The notes under the pieces: generated by a model | The model's input: only the letters and a program-made list of their open reading frames with translations | The model's database searches: none | What the model was told of the DNA's origin: nothing | Shown: positions 7,346 through 13,708 of the stretch, piece by piece | Layout of the letters: each line of letters opens with the position of its first letter | Position numbering within the stretch: position 1 is the stretch's first letter | Program-made: the position numbers and the translations under genes | NCBI GenBank assembly: GCA_017379955.1 | Contig: JAFNVE010000075.1 | Coordinates: forward strand, 1-13,708 | Source: Tidjanibacter sp. | Lineage (GTDB): Bacteria > Bacteroidota > Bacteroidia > Bacteroidales > Rikenellaceae | Direction of reading: 5' to 3' | Length of the DNA: 13,708 bases

Positions 7346-7927
7346 CTAAAATCCCTCTTTTGTCAGTTCGTTGAAGCAGTGGCGGCAGATAGGCTCATAG
7401 ATATCCTTTTCGCCCAGGACCACCAACTTGTCGTTTTTCGATAGGCGGTGCGAGTGCTGTGCCAGATTGCCGCAACGAACACAAATGGCGTGCACCTTGG
7501 TCACATACTCCGCCTGAGCCATCAGAGCGGGCATCGAGCCAAAGGGCTTACCCATAAAGTCCATATCCAGACCTGCAACAATAACGCGTATACCGCTGTC
7601 TGCCAGCTGCTTGCACACCTCGGGGAGCGAGTCGTCGAAGAACTGCGCCTCGTCGATACCAACCACATCCACATCCGAGCAGAGCAGCAAAATATTCTGT
7701 GCCGACTCAACGGGTGTGGAGGGGATAGCGTTGCCCTCGTGCGACACCACCTCCTCTACCGAGTAGCGCACATCGATTTTGGGTTTAAAAATCTCAACAC
7801 GCTGATTAGCAAACTTTGCGCGTTTGAGTCGGCGGATAAGTTCCTCGGTCTTGCCCGAGAACATCGAGCCACATACTACTTCGATATAGCCACGACGGCT
7901 GGCTGGCTCCATAAAAGGTTGTTCCAT
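7346..7927 (-). CDS. tdk: Thymidine kinase
   Basis: This salvage enzyme phosphorylates thymidine to dTMP with ATP in the cytoplasm. The 193-residue product has the type II TK pattern: the P-loop GSMFSGKT at 20-27, DEAQFF at 92-97 with the catalytic acidic pair, the [11 protein letters not shown] stretch at 119-129, and four zinc ligands, Cys149, Cys152, Cys181 and Cys184. I chose the ATG at 7927 (MEQPFMEP...) because homology begins at [15 protein letters not shown]. The open frame extends to 8032, but those 35 extra residues lie over the promoter. A divergent promoter region separates it from the MATE gene, and a 25-bp terminator follows it. Confidence 0.97.
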   Translation of the reverse strand: MEQPFMEPASRRGYIEVVCGSMFSGKTEELIRRLKRAKFANQRVEIFKPKIDVRYSVEEVVSHEGNAIPSTPVESAQNILLLCSDVDVVGIDEAQFFDDSLPEVCKQLADSGIRVIVAGLDMDFMGKPFGSMPALMAQAEYVTKVHAICVRCGNLAQHSHRLSKNDKLVVLGEKDIYEPICRHCFNELTKEGF

Positions 7928-7968
7928 ATTGTTGTTCAGGTTAACTATTTTTACAAATTCAAGGTGAG

Positions 7969-8000
7969 CAAAGATAACTCTTTCCACTGTATGGCGCAAA
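7969..8000 (-). promoter_or_regulatory. tdk promoter
   Basis: On the minus strand, TATCTTTG (complement of 7969-7976) is preceded at 20 bases by TTTG (complement of 7997-8000), a full match to the Bacteroidetes consensus. The start would lie near 7963, giving a leader of about 35 nt. This also argues against the longer tdk start at 8032. Confidence 0.7.
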
Positions 8001-8017
8001 CTCTTTTTTGAAAAAGT

Positions 8018-8048
8018 TATCAACATTGGCAAACTTTACCTATCTTTG
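8018..8048 (+). promoter_or_regulatory. MATE operon promoter
   Basis: TATCTTTG at 8041-8048 is a perfect -7 element, 25 nt before the GTG start of the MATE gene. No good TTTG lies at the expected -33 position near 8018-8021, where the sequence is TATC, so the -33 half is weak. With the tdk promoter it forms a divergent pair about 40-80 bp apart. Confidence 0.55.
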
Positions 8049-8073
8049 CGGGCTGAAAGAAAATTAGAAGAAA

Positions 8074-9441
8074 GTGGATAATACAAACGCACAACTGCTT
8101 GGTACTGAGAAGATAGGTAAGTTGCTGAAAACCTATGCTTTTCCTGCCATTATCGCGATGACTGCTTCGTCGCTCTACAACATCATCGACTCAATTTTTA
8201 TCGGACAAGGTGTAGGCCCGATGGCTATCTCCGGTCTGGCAATCACCTTCCCGATTATGAACCTCTCGGCGGCATTTGGTACTCTGGTGGGTGCCGGTGC
8301 TGCTGCCCTTATCTCGATTCTGCTCGGTCAGCGCAACTACGAGGTGGCGAACAAGGTGCTTGGTAATGTGATGACTCTCAACACTATCATCGGTGTTCTC
8401 TTTACCATCATCACCCTCTCGTTCCTCAATCCCATCTTGGAGTTCTTCGGTGCGAGTGAGAATACCTTGCCCTACGCAAGCTCCTATATGCGTATCAACC
8501 TGCTTGGCAATGCTATCACCCACCTCTACTTCGGTCTGAATGCGGTGTTGCGTTCGAGTGGTCACCCCAAGAGGGCTATGGCGGCTACGATTCTGACCGT
8601 GGTGCTCAATGCAATTCTCGACCCCATTTTTATCTTCGTACTCGATATGGGTGTGCAGGGTGCTGCGATTGCTACCGTATTGGCTCAGACGGTATCGCTT
8701 GTGTGGCTGCTCTCGATTTTTGCCAACAAGAAGGAGATGCTCCACTTCCGCAAGGGTGTCTTCTCGTGGGATAGCCGTATTGCTCGCGAGTCGCTCTCGA
8801 TTGGCTTGGCTCCCTTCCTGATGAACGTGGCAAGCTGCTTTGTGGTACTCCTTATCAACCAGCAGCTTAAAACACACGGTGGCGACCTGGCCATTGGTGC
8901 ATACGGTATCGTAAACCGAATAACCTTTATCTTCCTGATGATTGTGATGGGTCTTAACCAGGGTATGCAGCCAATTGCTGGTTATAACTATGGCGCAGGA
9001 CAGTTCTCGCGAGTTATGGAGGTGCTGAAAAAGACTATCTTCTGGGCTTCGGCAGTCACTATCTTTGGCTTCCTGCTCGGTATGATTTGTCCCTCGGTGT
9101 TGGTGTCTGCCTTTACCTCGGACGAGGAACTGATAGCGATTGCTGCGCGTGGCTTGCGATTGGTACTGCTTGCCTTCCCTGTTGTGGGATTCCAGATTGT
9201 GGTGTCGAGCTTCTTCCAGAGCCTCGGTATGGCGAATAAGGCTATTTTTATGTCCCTTTCGCGCCAACTGCTCTTCCTGATACCCTTCCTTATCTTTATG
9301 CCCGGCCTTTTGGGTACCGACGGCGTATGGCTCAGTATGCCTATGGCAGATGGTATCTCGGCTGTTGTGGCAGGAGTGCTCCTTGCGGGCTTTATGCGCA
9401 AACTGAAAAAGGGTGAGGTGAAAACCAAACAGATTGACTAA
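8074..9441 (+). CDS. MATE-family multidrug/cation antiporter
   Basis: An inner-membrane efflux protein that would export small organic cations or drugs in exchange for Na+ or H+. The 455 residues are strongly hydrophobic, with about 12 membrane segments in two related halves. Family marks include SLYNIIDSIFIGQGVGPMA near 33-51, the SSGHPKRAM loop (about 164-172), ILDPIFIF (about 183-190), and GLNQGMQPIAGYNYGAG (about 292-308), which is close to the MepA branch. The start is a GTG at 8074: a stop codon (TAG, 8065-8067) lies in frame just upstream, so no longer start is possible. It is first in an apparent operon; the next gene begins 17 nt after its stop. The substrate cannot be told from sequence. 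Confidence 0.95.
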   Translation: MDNTNAQLLGTEKIGKLLKTYAFPAIIAMTASSLYNIIDSIFIGQGVGPMAISGLAITFPIMNLSAAFGTLVGAGAAALISILLGQRNYEVANKVLGNVMTLNTIIGVLFTIITLSFLNPILEFFGASENTLPYASSYMRINLLGNAITHLYFGLNAVLRSSGHPKRAMAATILTVVLNAILDPIFIFVLDMGVQGAAIATVLAQTVSLVWLLSIFANKKEMLHFRKGVFSWDSRIARESLSIGLAPFLMNVASCFVVLLINQQLKTHGGDLAIGAYGIVNRITFIFLMIVMGLNQGMQPIAGYNYGAGQFSRVMEVLKKTIFWASAVTIFGFLLGMICPSVLVSAFTSDEELIAIAARGLRLVLLAFPVVGFQIVVSSFFQSLGMANKAIFMSLSRQLLFLIPFLIFMPGLLGTDGVWLSMPMADGISAVVAGVLLAGFMRKLKKGEVKTKQID

Positions 9442-9458
9442 CGAAACTACTGAAAGAT

Positions 9459-10067
9459 ATGGACAAGAAAGTGATTATTTGTATCGGTCGCCAGATGGGT
9501 AGCGGTGGCAAGGAGGTTGCCGAACTGCTGGGTAAGCGTCTGGGTGTGCAGGTGTTTGACCACGAGTTGCTTGTGGAGGCTGCGCGTGAGAGTGGTATCA
9601 GCTCTGAACTCTTTGAGAAGGCTGATGAGCAGGCTAAGCGCAAGAGTGGCTATCTGGGTGGCAATCTCTTCTCCTCAGGCTCGCACTCGGGATTTTTTAG
9701 CAACGACCGCCTCTTCAAGATGCAGAGCGATGTCATCCGCTCGATTGCCGAGAAGCAGTCGGCTATCTTCGTGGGTCGTTGTGCCGACTATATACTGCGC
9801 GATATGGAGGGTGTCTATTCGGTCTTTATCACAGCCAACCGTGCCGACCGCATTGCGCGTATCGCCTCGCGTCGCTCGTTGAGCGAGAAGGAGGCAGAGG
9901 CTTGCATCGACCAGACCGACCGCAAACGCTCCTCGTACTACGGCTACTACTCCTTCCAGACCTGGGGTGCTGCCGAGAGTTACGACCTCTGCATCAACTC
10001 CTCGCTGCTTGGCACTGAGGGTACTGCCGAGGATATTATTTCGTTCATTGAGAAATGTAATAAGTAA
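9459..10067 (+). CDS. Cytidylate kinase-like family protein
   Basis: The 202-residue product is a P-loop kinase of the cytidylate-kinase-like group (Pfam Cytidylate_kin2), related to but distinct from Cmk. The P-loop is GRQMGSGGK at 10-18. It is followed by VFDHELLVEAA (about 32-42), FVGRCADYIL (104-113) and a lid-like DQTDRKRSSYYGYYS near 151-165, whose D-x3-R-x4-YY pattern is typical of the group. It lacks the long canonical Cmk substrate domain, so phosphorylation of CMP is possible but unproven; nucleotide specificity in this group is poorly defined. It has no signal peptide. It sits 17 nt after the MATE gene and 6 nt before the S4 gene, so the three are probably one transcript. Confidence 0.9.
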   Translation: MDKKVIICIGRQMGSGGKEVAELLGKRLGVQVFDHELLVEAARESGISSELFEKADEQAKRKSGYLGGNLFSSGSHSGFFSNDRLFKMQSDVIRSIAEKQSAIFVGRCADYILRDMEGVYSVFITANRADRIARIASRRSLSEKEAEACIDQTDRKRSSYYGYYSFQTWGAAESYDLCINSSLLGTEGTAEDIISFIEKCNK

Positions 10068-10073
10068 CTCACT

Positions 10074-10469
10074 ATGAGTGATGTGCGTATAGATAAATGG
10101 CTCTGGGCGGTGCGTATCTACAAGACGCGTAGCGATGCTGCCGAGGCTTGTCGTACAAACAAGGTGACTATCAACGGCAGCCACTGCAAACCCTCGCGTG
10201 AGGTTAAGGAGGGCGATGTTGTGGGTGTCCGCAAAGTACCATATATGACCTATACCTGGCGTGTGCTGGGGCTGATTGACAAGCGACAGGGTGCACAAAA
10301 TGTCGCTATGTTTGCCGAGAATATCACCCCTGAGAGCGAACTCGAGAAACTCTCCGCTCCTCGCGAAACTATCTTTATCCAGCGTGACAGAGGTACCGGT
10401 CGTCCCACTAAGAAGGAGCGACGAGAGATGGATAATCTTATGGATACCTTCTACTTCGGAGAAGAGTAA
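10074..10469 (+). CDS. S4-domain RNA-binding protein, Hsp15-like
   Basis: The N-terminal half is an S4 RNA-binding domain: RIDKWLWAVRIYKTRSDA at 5-22, then KVTINGSHCKPSREVKEGDVVGV to about 52. This is the pattern of Hsp15 (HslR), which in E. coli binds 50S subunits carrying a stalled nascent chain. The C-terminus is basic and polar (DRGTGRPTKKERREMD), which suits RNA contact. At 131 residues the length matches the family. It is the last gene of the MATE/kinase/S4 operon. The stop codon overlaps the left arm of a large inverted repeat. The assignment to the Hsp15 group is good; the cellular role in Bacteroidota is inference. Confidence 0.92.
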   Translation: MSDVRIDKWLWAVRIYKTRSDAAEACRTNKVTINGSHCKPSREVKEGDVVGVRKVPYMTYTWRVLGLIDKRQGAQNVAMFAENITPESELEKLSAPRETIFIQRDRGTGRPTKKERREMDNLMDTFYFGEE

Positions 10470-10592
10470 AAAAGCCGTATAATTGGTGAATTTGGTGTTG
10501 CGGGTGCTTGGGAAACCGCTCACATACGAAAAGTATGCTCGCAGCTTCCCAAGCACCCGCGCCTAAAATTCCCTCAATTCTACGACTTTTTT
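10468..10592. repeat. 125-nt cruciform-like inverted repeat
   Basis: Two 47-nt arms (10468-10514 and 10546-10592) pair imperfectly. The inner 15 bp, GCGGGTGCTTGGGAA/TTCCCAAGCACCCGC, are perfect (10500-10514 with 10546-10560). The outer 18 nt, from AAAAAAG to ATTG, match with two mismatches, and the middle is looser. The 31-nt apex holds a second hairpin, CATAC-GAAAA-GTATG (10523-10537). The left arm starts inside the S4 stop codon and the right arm ends in TTTTTT, so it could act as a terminator, but it is larger than needed and resembles a palindromic intergenic or MITE-like repeat. Confidence 0.7.
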
Positions 10593-10621
10593 AATTCAAA
10601 ATTCAAGATTCAAAATAGATA

Positions 10622-10656
10622 AAAACTGAGAGTAGTATCGAACTACTCTCAGTTTT
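10622..10656. terminator. Bidirectional terminator between the S4 gene and rsmE
   Basis: A perfect 15-bp stem (10622-10636 with 10642-10656) has a 5-nt loop, ATCGA. AAAACTGAGAGTAGT pairs with its complement, so either transcript ends in a T-run. It lies about 150 nt beyond the S4 stop and 180 nt beyond the rsmE stop. Its CTGAGAG core also occurs in the tdk terminator. Confidence 0.85.
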
Positions 10657-10837
10657 ATTTTGATAGGGAGTTTAGTGAGTTTAAGGATTGTCCCTATACT
10701 CCCTAAATTCCCTAAACTCCTTAACCTCTCTAATTTCCTATTACTCCTATTATTCCTATTGGCCCTAATCTCCCTAAATTCCCTAAATTCTTTAAACTCC
10801 CTAATCTTTTACCTTTTACTTTTCACCTTTCACCTCT
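10657..10837. repeat. AT-rich CCCTAAATT repeat block, second copy
   Basis: About 180 gene-free bases are built largely of variants of TCCCTAAAT and CTCCCTAAA in one orientation, e.g. 10698-10720 and 10771-10804. A short opposite-orientation piece (GGGAGTTTAG) is at 10666-10675. It shares the 18-mer ATTCTTTAAACTCCCTAA (10787-10804) with the block upstream of tdk. The predicted short ORF across it (10660-10845) is low-complexity Leu/Asn/Ser and is not credible. Confidence 0.6.
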
Positions 10838-11554
10838 CTATTTAGCCGCTAATGTATTTTTAACCTGTGCTATCATAGCTGTTGCGAGTGCGGCTGTCTC
10901 GGTGCGCAGGCGTTCGTTGCCGAGGGTGACCTCTACAAATCCTGCTGCGCGTGCTGCCTCAATCTCGCGGGGTGAAAAGTCGCCCTCAGGACCAATCAGG
11001 ACCAATGCATCCTCGCCTGCCGAGAGTAGGTCGCCCAGGTAGACACGCTCGCTCTCCTCCTCGCAATGGGCAATGAACTTCTTGCCCTCAAATGGCATTG
11101 CGAGTACCTCGCTGAGTGGGGTGAGCTCGTCGAGTGCGGGGAAGAGGGTTTTGAGCGACTGTTTGGCTGCGCTGATAATAATCTTCTCGCCTCTATCTCT
11201 GCGCAGTACGCGTCTTTCGCTATGGTCGCAGACTATCGGTATCACTCTGTCGATACCCACCTCGGTAGCCTTCTCCAAGAACCACTCATAGCGGTCGGTA
11301 TTTTTGGTCGGAGCAACAGCCACAGTGAGTTTATAGCCACGCGCACCCCAGCCCTCAATTTGCTCCACAACCTTCACGGTGCAAGCACCCTGGTCGGCAT
11401 CGACAATCTCGGCACGGTAGAGTGTGCCACGACCATCGGTGAGGTTGACCATATCGCCGCGTCCCAGGCGGAGTGAGCGAGTGCAGTGACGGCTCTCCTC
11501 GGCAGAGAGTGTGTAGAGTGGGGGAGTGAGATCGGGTGCGTAAAATAGTTGCAT
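10838..11554 (-). CDS. rsmE: 16S rRNA (uracil1498-N3)-methyltransferase
   Basis: This cytoplasmic SPOUT methyltransferase uses SAM to methylate U1498 of 16S rRNA. The 238-residue product has the full pattern: an N-terminal PUA-like domain with SRHCTRSLRLGRGD at 21-34, the KATEVGIDRVIP segment at 95-106, AAKQS at 129-133, and the knotted SAM site VLIGPEGDFSPREIEAA at 185-201 with LGNERLRTETAALA at 211-224. The length is typical. It converges on the S4 gene across a repeat-filled spacer and diverges from the M3-family gene. Confidence 0.97.
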   Translation of the reverse strand: MQLFYAPDLTPPLYTLSAEESRHCTRSLRLGRGDMVNLTDGRGTLYRAEIVDADQGACTVKVVEQIEGWGARGYKLTVAVAPTKNTDRYEWFLEKATEVGIDRVIPIVCDHSERRVLRRDRGEKIIISAAKQSLKTLFPALDELTPLSEVLAMPFEGKKFIAHCEEESERVYLGDLLSAGEDALVLIGPEGDFSPREIEAARAAGFVEVTLGNERLRTETAALATAMIAQVKNTLAAK

Positions 11555-11589
11555 TTTAGACTAAAATTAGATTACTTTGCGCAAAGAAA
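11549..11589. promoter_or_regulatory. Overlapping divergent promoter region, rsmE and M3 gene
   Basis: Rightward: TTACTTTG (11572-11579) matches TAnnTTTG except at its second base, with GTTG (11548-11551) 20 bases upstream. Leftward: TTTCTTTG (complement of 11582-11589) has the same one-base deviation, with no clear -33 element. The two -7 elements abut in the palindrome TTTGCGCAAA (11576-11585), so occupancy of one may exclude the other. Both matches are imperfect. Confidence 0.4.
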
Positions 11590-11607
11590 ATAAAATCGCA
11601 CCAAAAT

Positions 11608-13708
11608 ATGAAATTCTTTTTGCGAATAGTGCTCATAATACTCCCCATTTTCCTCACTTCGTGCAAGGATAAGGGGGCGGAGTCGCAATATAATCCCCTA
11701 TTGGCCGAGTGGAGCAACCCCAATGGTATGCCTCTGCTGGCAGAGATTGAGCCTCAGCACTTTGCTGCGGCAATGACTCAGGCGCTGGCCGAGCATAGTC
11801 TGGAGATTGAGGCTATTGCCAACAACTCCGAGCCTGCCACATACGAGAATACCGCATTGGCGTTGGAGGTGAGTGGTCGTCGATTGGCAGACCTTACCGC
11901 TACTCTCAGACTGCTTGCCGAGAATATGGGCGGAGAGTATGTTGATGTGGCAAAAGAGTGGCTGCCGACCGTTGAGGCACACTACCTCCGCGTTGCGCAA
12001 AATCAGCCTCTCTTCACTCGACTTTCTACACTTAATCGTGGTCGTGCGTCGTTGTCCGACTCGCTCCAAAGAAGAGTTGTGGAACGTCTGCATCGCAAGG
12101 GTGTGAAGAGTGGCGCGGCTCTCGAAGAGGATGGACGAAAGCGAGTGGTGGAGATTGATAGCCTTCTGATGCTTAGTTCGTTGGAGTATGCAGACAGGGT
12201 GACAAAGGCCGAGGATGAATATCGTATGCTGCTCAAATCGGAGCAACTTATCGGCATACCCGTCTCGGAGCGAAATATCTCCAAGTCGCTTGCTGTGGCC
12301 GAGGGCTTTGAGGAGCGTTGGCTCTACACAACTCACCCCGAGAGTGCAGAGATTATGCTCTCCACGGCTGAGGAGGATACGCTTCGCAGTAAATTATATG
12401 CAGCCTATATAAATAAAGGAGTCGCCCCCGAGGCGGATAACCGCAAACTTGCTGCCGAGATGGTGGCACTCCGTGCCGAGCGTGCCGCGTTGCTCGGCTA
12501 TCGTGACTATCGTCAGATGGTGGCCGATGGTGAGCAGTCGCAGGATGTTCGCACCGCCGAGCGTGTGGTTGACTCGTTGCGCCGAGCGATGCCCGCAAGT
12601 TTGAAGATATCGTTGGAACGATTGAATAAAATCAATACCCGAATTCAGGATACTACACTCCTCTCTGCGGCAGATATGCTCTATATGCAGGAGCGTGTGC
12701 GCGATGAGTATGCGGCACTGACAATAGATGATGTAACACCATATCTGCCCCTCGAAAATGTGCGTCTGGGTGCTTTCTGGCTTGCAAATCGCCTCTATGG
12801 ACTCACCTTCACCCCGCTTTCGTTGAATAGTTATAGTTATGAGGTTACATCCTACTCGGTGGCCGATTTCGATGGCCGAGAGTTGGGTGTACTTCTCTTC
12901 GACCCCTACGCCCGTGAGGGTAAGTTGTCGGGTATGCGTACTTTGGAGGTTATGGCTCCGCGTATGGTGAACGACACTCTGCGTCAGGGTGCGGTGGTGG
13001 CTCTATCGGCCTCGTTCCGCCACTCGGATAGCCAGCCCACTACACTTACTCCGTGGCAGGCGCGCGAACTCTTTGGCGAGATGGGCAAGGCGATAGCAAT
13101 TTTCCTTGCGGGTCACGACCTGCCATCCCTCCGCAAGTGGGATAGTGATTATGCCGCACTTCCCGAGTTGGTTATGGAGCAGTGGGCGTTGCGCACCAAA
13201 CTATTGAGCAACTACGCCCTGCACTACTCCTCGGGTACTCTGCTCGAAAGCAATGTTATGCGTAAGGTGCAGGTGGCCGATACGCTCGATAGTAAAATTG
13301 CTTTTGCGCGCAGATTGGCCTTTGCCGATGTGGATAAGGAACTTCACTCCTCGGCGACGGCAGATGTGACTGCGACGACAAGAAATCACTCTGTGACTGA
13401 GGGTATTACACCTCTCTATGGCGAGGGCGCAATGATGCCTCTCTTTGCTGACGGCTCGCCCGATGCGGGTCGCTATGGTGACAGACTATGGGCTGAGATA
13501 GTCGCTGCCGATATCTTCTATACATTTAGCCAGAGTGGGGATATTGTTGAGAAGGCGAGTGCCCGCAAACTGCGCACCTTGTTGGAGATGGGTGGCGCGT
13601 GGGATGCTGAGGTGCTCTACCGCGATTTTAAGGGCGATGATGTCAACTACCTGCCGTGGCTTGTCGGCGTGGGCTTTGCTGATGAGTCGATACTCCTGCC
13701 ACCCGAGC
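11608..13708 (+). CDS. M3-family (Dcp/oligopeptidase-like) lipoprotein lacking the zinc site; right end off the window
   Basis: The frame is open from the ATG at 11608 to the edge (700 codons), close to the 680-715 residues usual for peptidyl-dipeptidase Dcp. A lipoprotein signal, MKFFLRIVLIILPIFLTSC, puts the lipidated cysteine at 19, followed by KDK. Family segments run through the protein: NPLLAEWSNPNGMP, the AYINKGV/LRAERAALLGYRDY region, PLENVRLGAFWLANRLYGLTF, and a C-terminal RLWAEIVAADIF. At the active site, however, the HEFGH zinc motif reads G490-E-M-G-K494. The third ligand, Glu of DFVEFP, is Ala517 in DYAALP. The tyrosine-rich AAGYYSY stretch reads AGRYGDR. Both zinc histidines and the third ligand are absent, so it should not be an active metallopeptidase; substrate binding or a structural role is inference. 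The frame is intact, so this is not simple decay. Confidence 0.9.
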   Translation, partial: MKFFLRIVLIILPIFLTSCKDKGAESQYNPLLAEWSNPNGMPLLAEIEPQHFAAAMTQALAEHSLEIEAIANNSEPATYENTALALEVSGRRLADLTATLRLLAENMGGEYVDVAKEWLPTVEAHYLRVAQNQPLFTRLSTLNRGRASLSDSLQRRVVERLHRKGVKSGAALEEDGRKRVVEIDSLLMLSSLEYADRVTKAEDEYRMLLKSEQLIGIPVSERNISKSLAVAEGFEERWLYTTHPESAEIMLSTAEEDTLRSKLYAAYINKGVAPEADNRKLAAEMVALRAERAALLGYRDYRQMVADGEQSQDVRTAERVVDSLRRAMPASLKISLERLNKINTRIQDTTLLSAADMLYMQERVRDEYAALTIDDVTPYLPLENVRLGAFWLANRLYGLTFTPLSLNSYSYEVTSYSVADFDGRELGVLLFDPYAREGKLSGMRTLEVMAPRMVNDTLRQGAVVALSASFRHSDSQPTTLTPWQARELFGEMGKAIAIFLAGHDLPSLRKWDSDYAALPELVMEQWALRTKLLSNYALHYSSGTLLESNVMRKVQVADTLDSKIAFARRLAFADVDKELHSSATADVTATTRNHSVTEGITPLYGEGAMMPLFADGSPDAGRYGDRLWAEIVAADIFYTFSQSGDIVEKASARKLRTLLEMGGAWDAEVLYRDFKGDDVNYLPWLVGVGFADESILLPPE

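Noticed and set aside
8191..9267. 358-codon minus-strand ORF opposite the MATE gene
   Set aside because: It is a hydrophilic, His/Glu/Arg-rich frame with no recognisable motif, fully inside a well-supported transporter gene.
11698..12336. 212-codon minus-strand ORF
   Set aside because: It is antisense to the M3-family gene, whose frame shows family homology throughout the same stretch.
11608..13708. Assembly or sequencing error as the cause of the lost M3 zinc motif
   Set aside because: The frame is continuous, residues on both sides still align with the family, and several independent positions are changed by multi-base differences, which a single error cannot explain.

Overview
The window reads as chromosomal DNA from a member of the Bacteroidota, most likely Bacteroidales (Alistipes/Rikenellaceae-like is a guess from style only). 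The evidence is several upstream sites of the Bacteroidetes form TTTG-N19/20-TAnnTTTG, few obvious Shine-Dalgarno sequences, an SLBB-type outer-membrane exporter paired with a kinase-less Wzz protein, and a KD-type lipoprotein start. I see no integrase, transposase, CRISPR array, tRNA or rRNA; most genes are housekeeping.

Layout. (1) 1-123 is the C-terminal tail of an unrecognised gene. (2) 205-1694: a canonical promoter, a leader that opens with what I read as a SAM-II riboswitch, then metK, which makes SAM. An alpha/beta hydrolase follows 4 nt after metK. (3) 2501-2542 is a 19-bp terminator between convergent genes. (4) 6781 down to 2557, minus strand: a three-gene polysaccharide-export operon, namely a six-SLBB exporter, a Wzz-type co-polymerase and a small secreted protein of unknown function. 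(5) 6782-7345 is gene-free and holds the operon promoter, AT-rich repeats, a direct repeat, three GC-rich hairpins and a 25-bp terminator. (6) Thymidine kinase (minus) diverges from a plus-strand MATE transporter / cytidylate-kinase-like / S4 (Hsp15-like) operon. (7) 10470-10837 is gene-free, with a large cruciform-like inverted repeat, a second terminator and more of the same AT-rich repeat. (8) rsmE (minus) diverges from an M3-family lipoprotein that runs off the right edge.

The two strongest observations are these. First, the SAM-II aptamer starts almost at the predicted transcription start, 155-160 nt ahead of metK, with a 9-codon ORF beginning at its 3' edge; this suggests SAM feedback by an arrangement other than direct masking of the metK start. 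Second, the M3 homologue keeps the overall family sequence, but its zinc site reads GEMGK instead of HEFGH and the third zinc ligand is Ala, so it looks like a lipid-anchored pseudopeptidase. The two gene-free stretches also share an AT-rich repeat, and one of them carries a 125-nt inverted repeat that deserves a genome-wide search.
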